A program made the translations under genes and the position numbers. Below are positions 6,817 to 7,104 of a stretch of 7,104 nt of DNA, one piece after another. The notes beneath the pieces are model-generated. The model made no database searches, was not told the origin of the DNA, and saw only the letters and a list, made by a program, of their open reading frames with translations. The first letter of the stretch is position 1. Each line of letters begins with the position of its first letter. Source of the stretch: Clostridia bacterium (GTDB taxonomy: Bacteria; Bacillota; Clostridia; Christensenellales; CAG-314). The stretch spans positions 1-7,104 of the forward strand of contig JAFTNE010000142.1 of NCBI GenBank assembly GCA_017452035.1, in the 5' to 3' direction.

Positions 6817-6845
6817 TTGACACTGCATAACAAATTTGTTATAAT
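6817..6845 (+). promoter_or_regulatory. Perfect-consensus sigma-A promoter of the lipoprotein gene
   Basis: TTGACA (6817-6822) and TATAAT (6840-6845) are separated by exactly 17 bases. The start would be near 6852, leaving a leader of about 157 bases before the ATG at 7009. Confidence 0.92.
6827..6842. promoter_or_regulatory. Probable operator: 16-bp perfect palindrome over the promoter
   Basis: ATAACAAATTTGTTAT is a perfect palindrome covering most of the spacer and the first three bases of the -10 box. A dimeric repressor bound here would block polymerase. The regulator is not in the window. Confidence 0.65.
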
Positions 6846-6885
6846 CAAACAAAACTCTCTCAAACACATCTTTGATGGTAGAAGC

Positions 6886-6908
6886 GTAGTGGATTTCATC
6901 TCCACTAC
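6886..6908 (+). promoter_or_regulatory. Leader hairpin upstream of the lipoprotein gene
   Basis: GTAGTGGA (6886-6893) and TCCACTAC (6901-6908) form a perfect 8-bp stem over a 7-base loop. No T-run follows. The same 5' arm can pair instead with CCACTAC at 6976-6982. Confidence 0.55.
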
Positions 6909-7008
6909 AAGCGTGGACAATTTAACTATAACCCTGCAAGCTACTATCTAACTTACACCGACAAAAATGTGCTACCCACTACTACATATCAGTCCAAATG
7001 AGGTTGCT

Positions 7009-7104
7009 ATGAAAAAACTACTGCTAATTGCACTACTAATTTGTCTACTGCTTACTACAAGCGGTTGCTACACTCCACCAAGAGCAAACGTTGATGTTGG
7101 CGAC
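7009..7104 (+). CDS. Putative lipoprotein, N-terminal fragment (cut by window edge)
   Basis: Thirty-two codons are visible from ATG at 7009. The start follows a modest GAGG site (7000-7003) by five bases. The N-terminus is a typical lipoprotein signal: two lysines, a leucine/isoleucine core (LLLIALLICLLL), then TTSGC with the would-be lipidated cysteine at residue 20. The mature protein would begin CYTPPRANVDVGD. Diacylglyceryl transfer by Lgt and cleavage by signal peptidase II would leave it anchored outside the membrane. The rest of the protein is missing, so no function can be given. It lies downstream of a perfect sigma-A promoter with an overlapping palindrome and a leader of about 155 bases, which suggests a strong but repressible gene. 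It is divergent from the TIR operon and probably unrelated to it. Confidence 0.8.
   Translation, partial: MKKLLLIALLICLLLTTSGCYTPPRANVDVGD
7025..7043 (+). repeat. 19-base exact repeat, copy 2 (lipoprotein signal codons)
   Basis: This copy is identical to 6127-6145. It encodes part of the hydrophobic core of the lipoprotein signal peptide (about LIALLIC). Confidence 0.8.

Noticed and set aside
6748..6951. 67-codon plus-strand frame upstream of the lipoprotein
   Set aside because: It runs straight through the perfect promoter and operator and would not be on that transcript; no ribosome binding site.
1..7104. CRISPR array, transposon or insertion sequence
   Set aside because: No regularly spaced repeats beyond the two-copy element, no transposase frame and no terminal inverted repeats were found.

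Overview
The window looks like chromosomal DNA from a low-GC Gram-positive bacterium, most likely an uncultured gut-type clostridium (Bacillota). This is inferred from strong AAGGAG ribosome binding sites 5-7 bases before the starts, tRNA genes that encode their own CCA ends, near-consensus sigma-A promoters, and a TIR/TPR protein style that I associate with Clostridia. The exact taxon cannot be told from the sequence.

The left 6.1 kb holds two large genes on the minus strand. The upstream gene (6064 to 2456) encodes a 1202-residue soluble protein. It has a degenerate TIR-like domain, a second TIR domain that keeps the expected motifs and a candidate catalytic glutamate, a short Sel1-type segment, and about 17 TPR-like helical hairpins. 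The downstream gene (from 2272, running off the left edge with 757 codons visible and no stop) encodes a membrane protein. It has 3-4 N-terminal hydrophobic segments, a Rossmann/TrkA-N-like region, a second region with a GFGKTG nucleotide-binding loop, and the start of what looks like a prokaryotic RyR-type domain. The pair suggests a nucleotide-signalling, possibly anti-phage, module: the TPR array senses, the TIR makes an NAD-derived signal, and the membrane Rossmann/RyR protein receives it. That link is inference. The family assignments rest on motif reading only.

The 183-base gap between the two genes is densely structured. It holds a 7-bp palindrome just after the TIR gene stop, an extended -10 promoter, three tandem hairpins and then a strong ribosome binding site. 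The TIR gene has its own extended -10 promoter, with a dyad where the -35 box should be and a 21-base-spaced direct repeat further upstream.

The right 1 kb is divergent (plus strand). It carries tRNA-Cys(GCA), a strong hairpin terminator, tRNA-Leu(UAA) starting directly after that terminator's T-run, and a second terminator. After these comes a perfect TTGACA-17-TATAAT promoter overlapped by a 16-bp perfect palindrome, a leader of about 155 bases with competing hairpins, and the first 32 codons of a lipoprotein gene cut by the right edge. The stretch 6146-6412 has no convincing gene.
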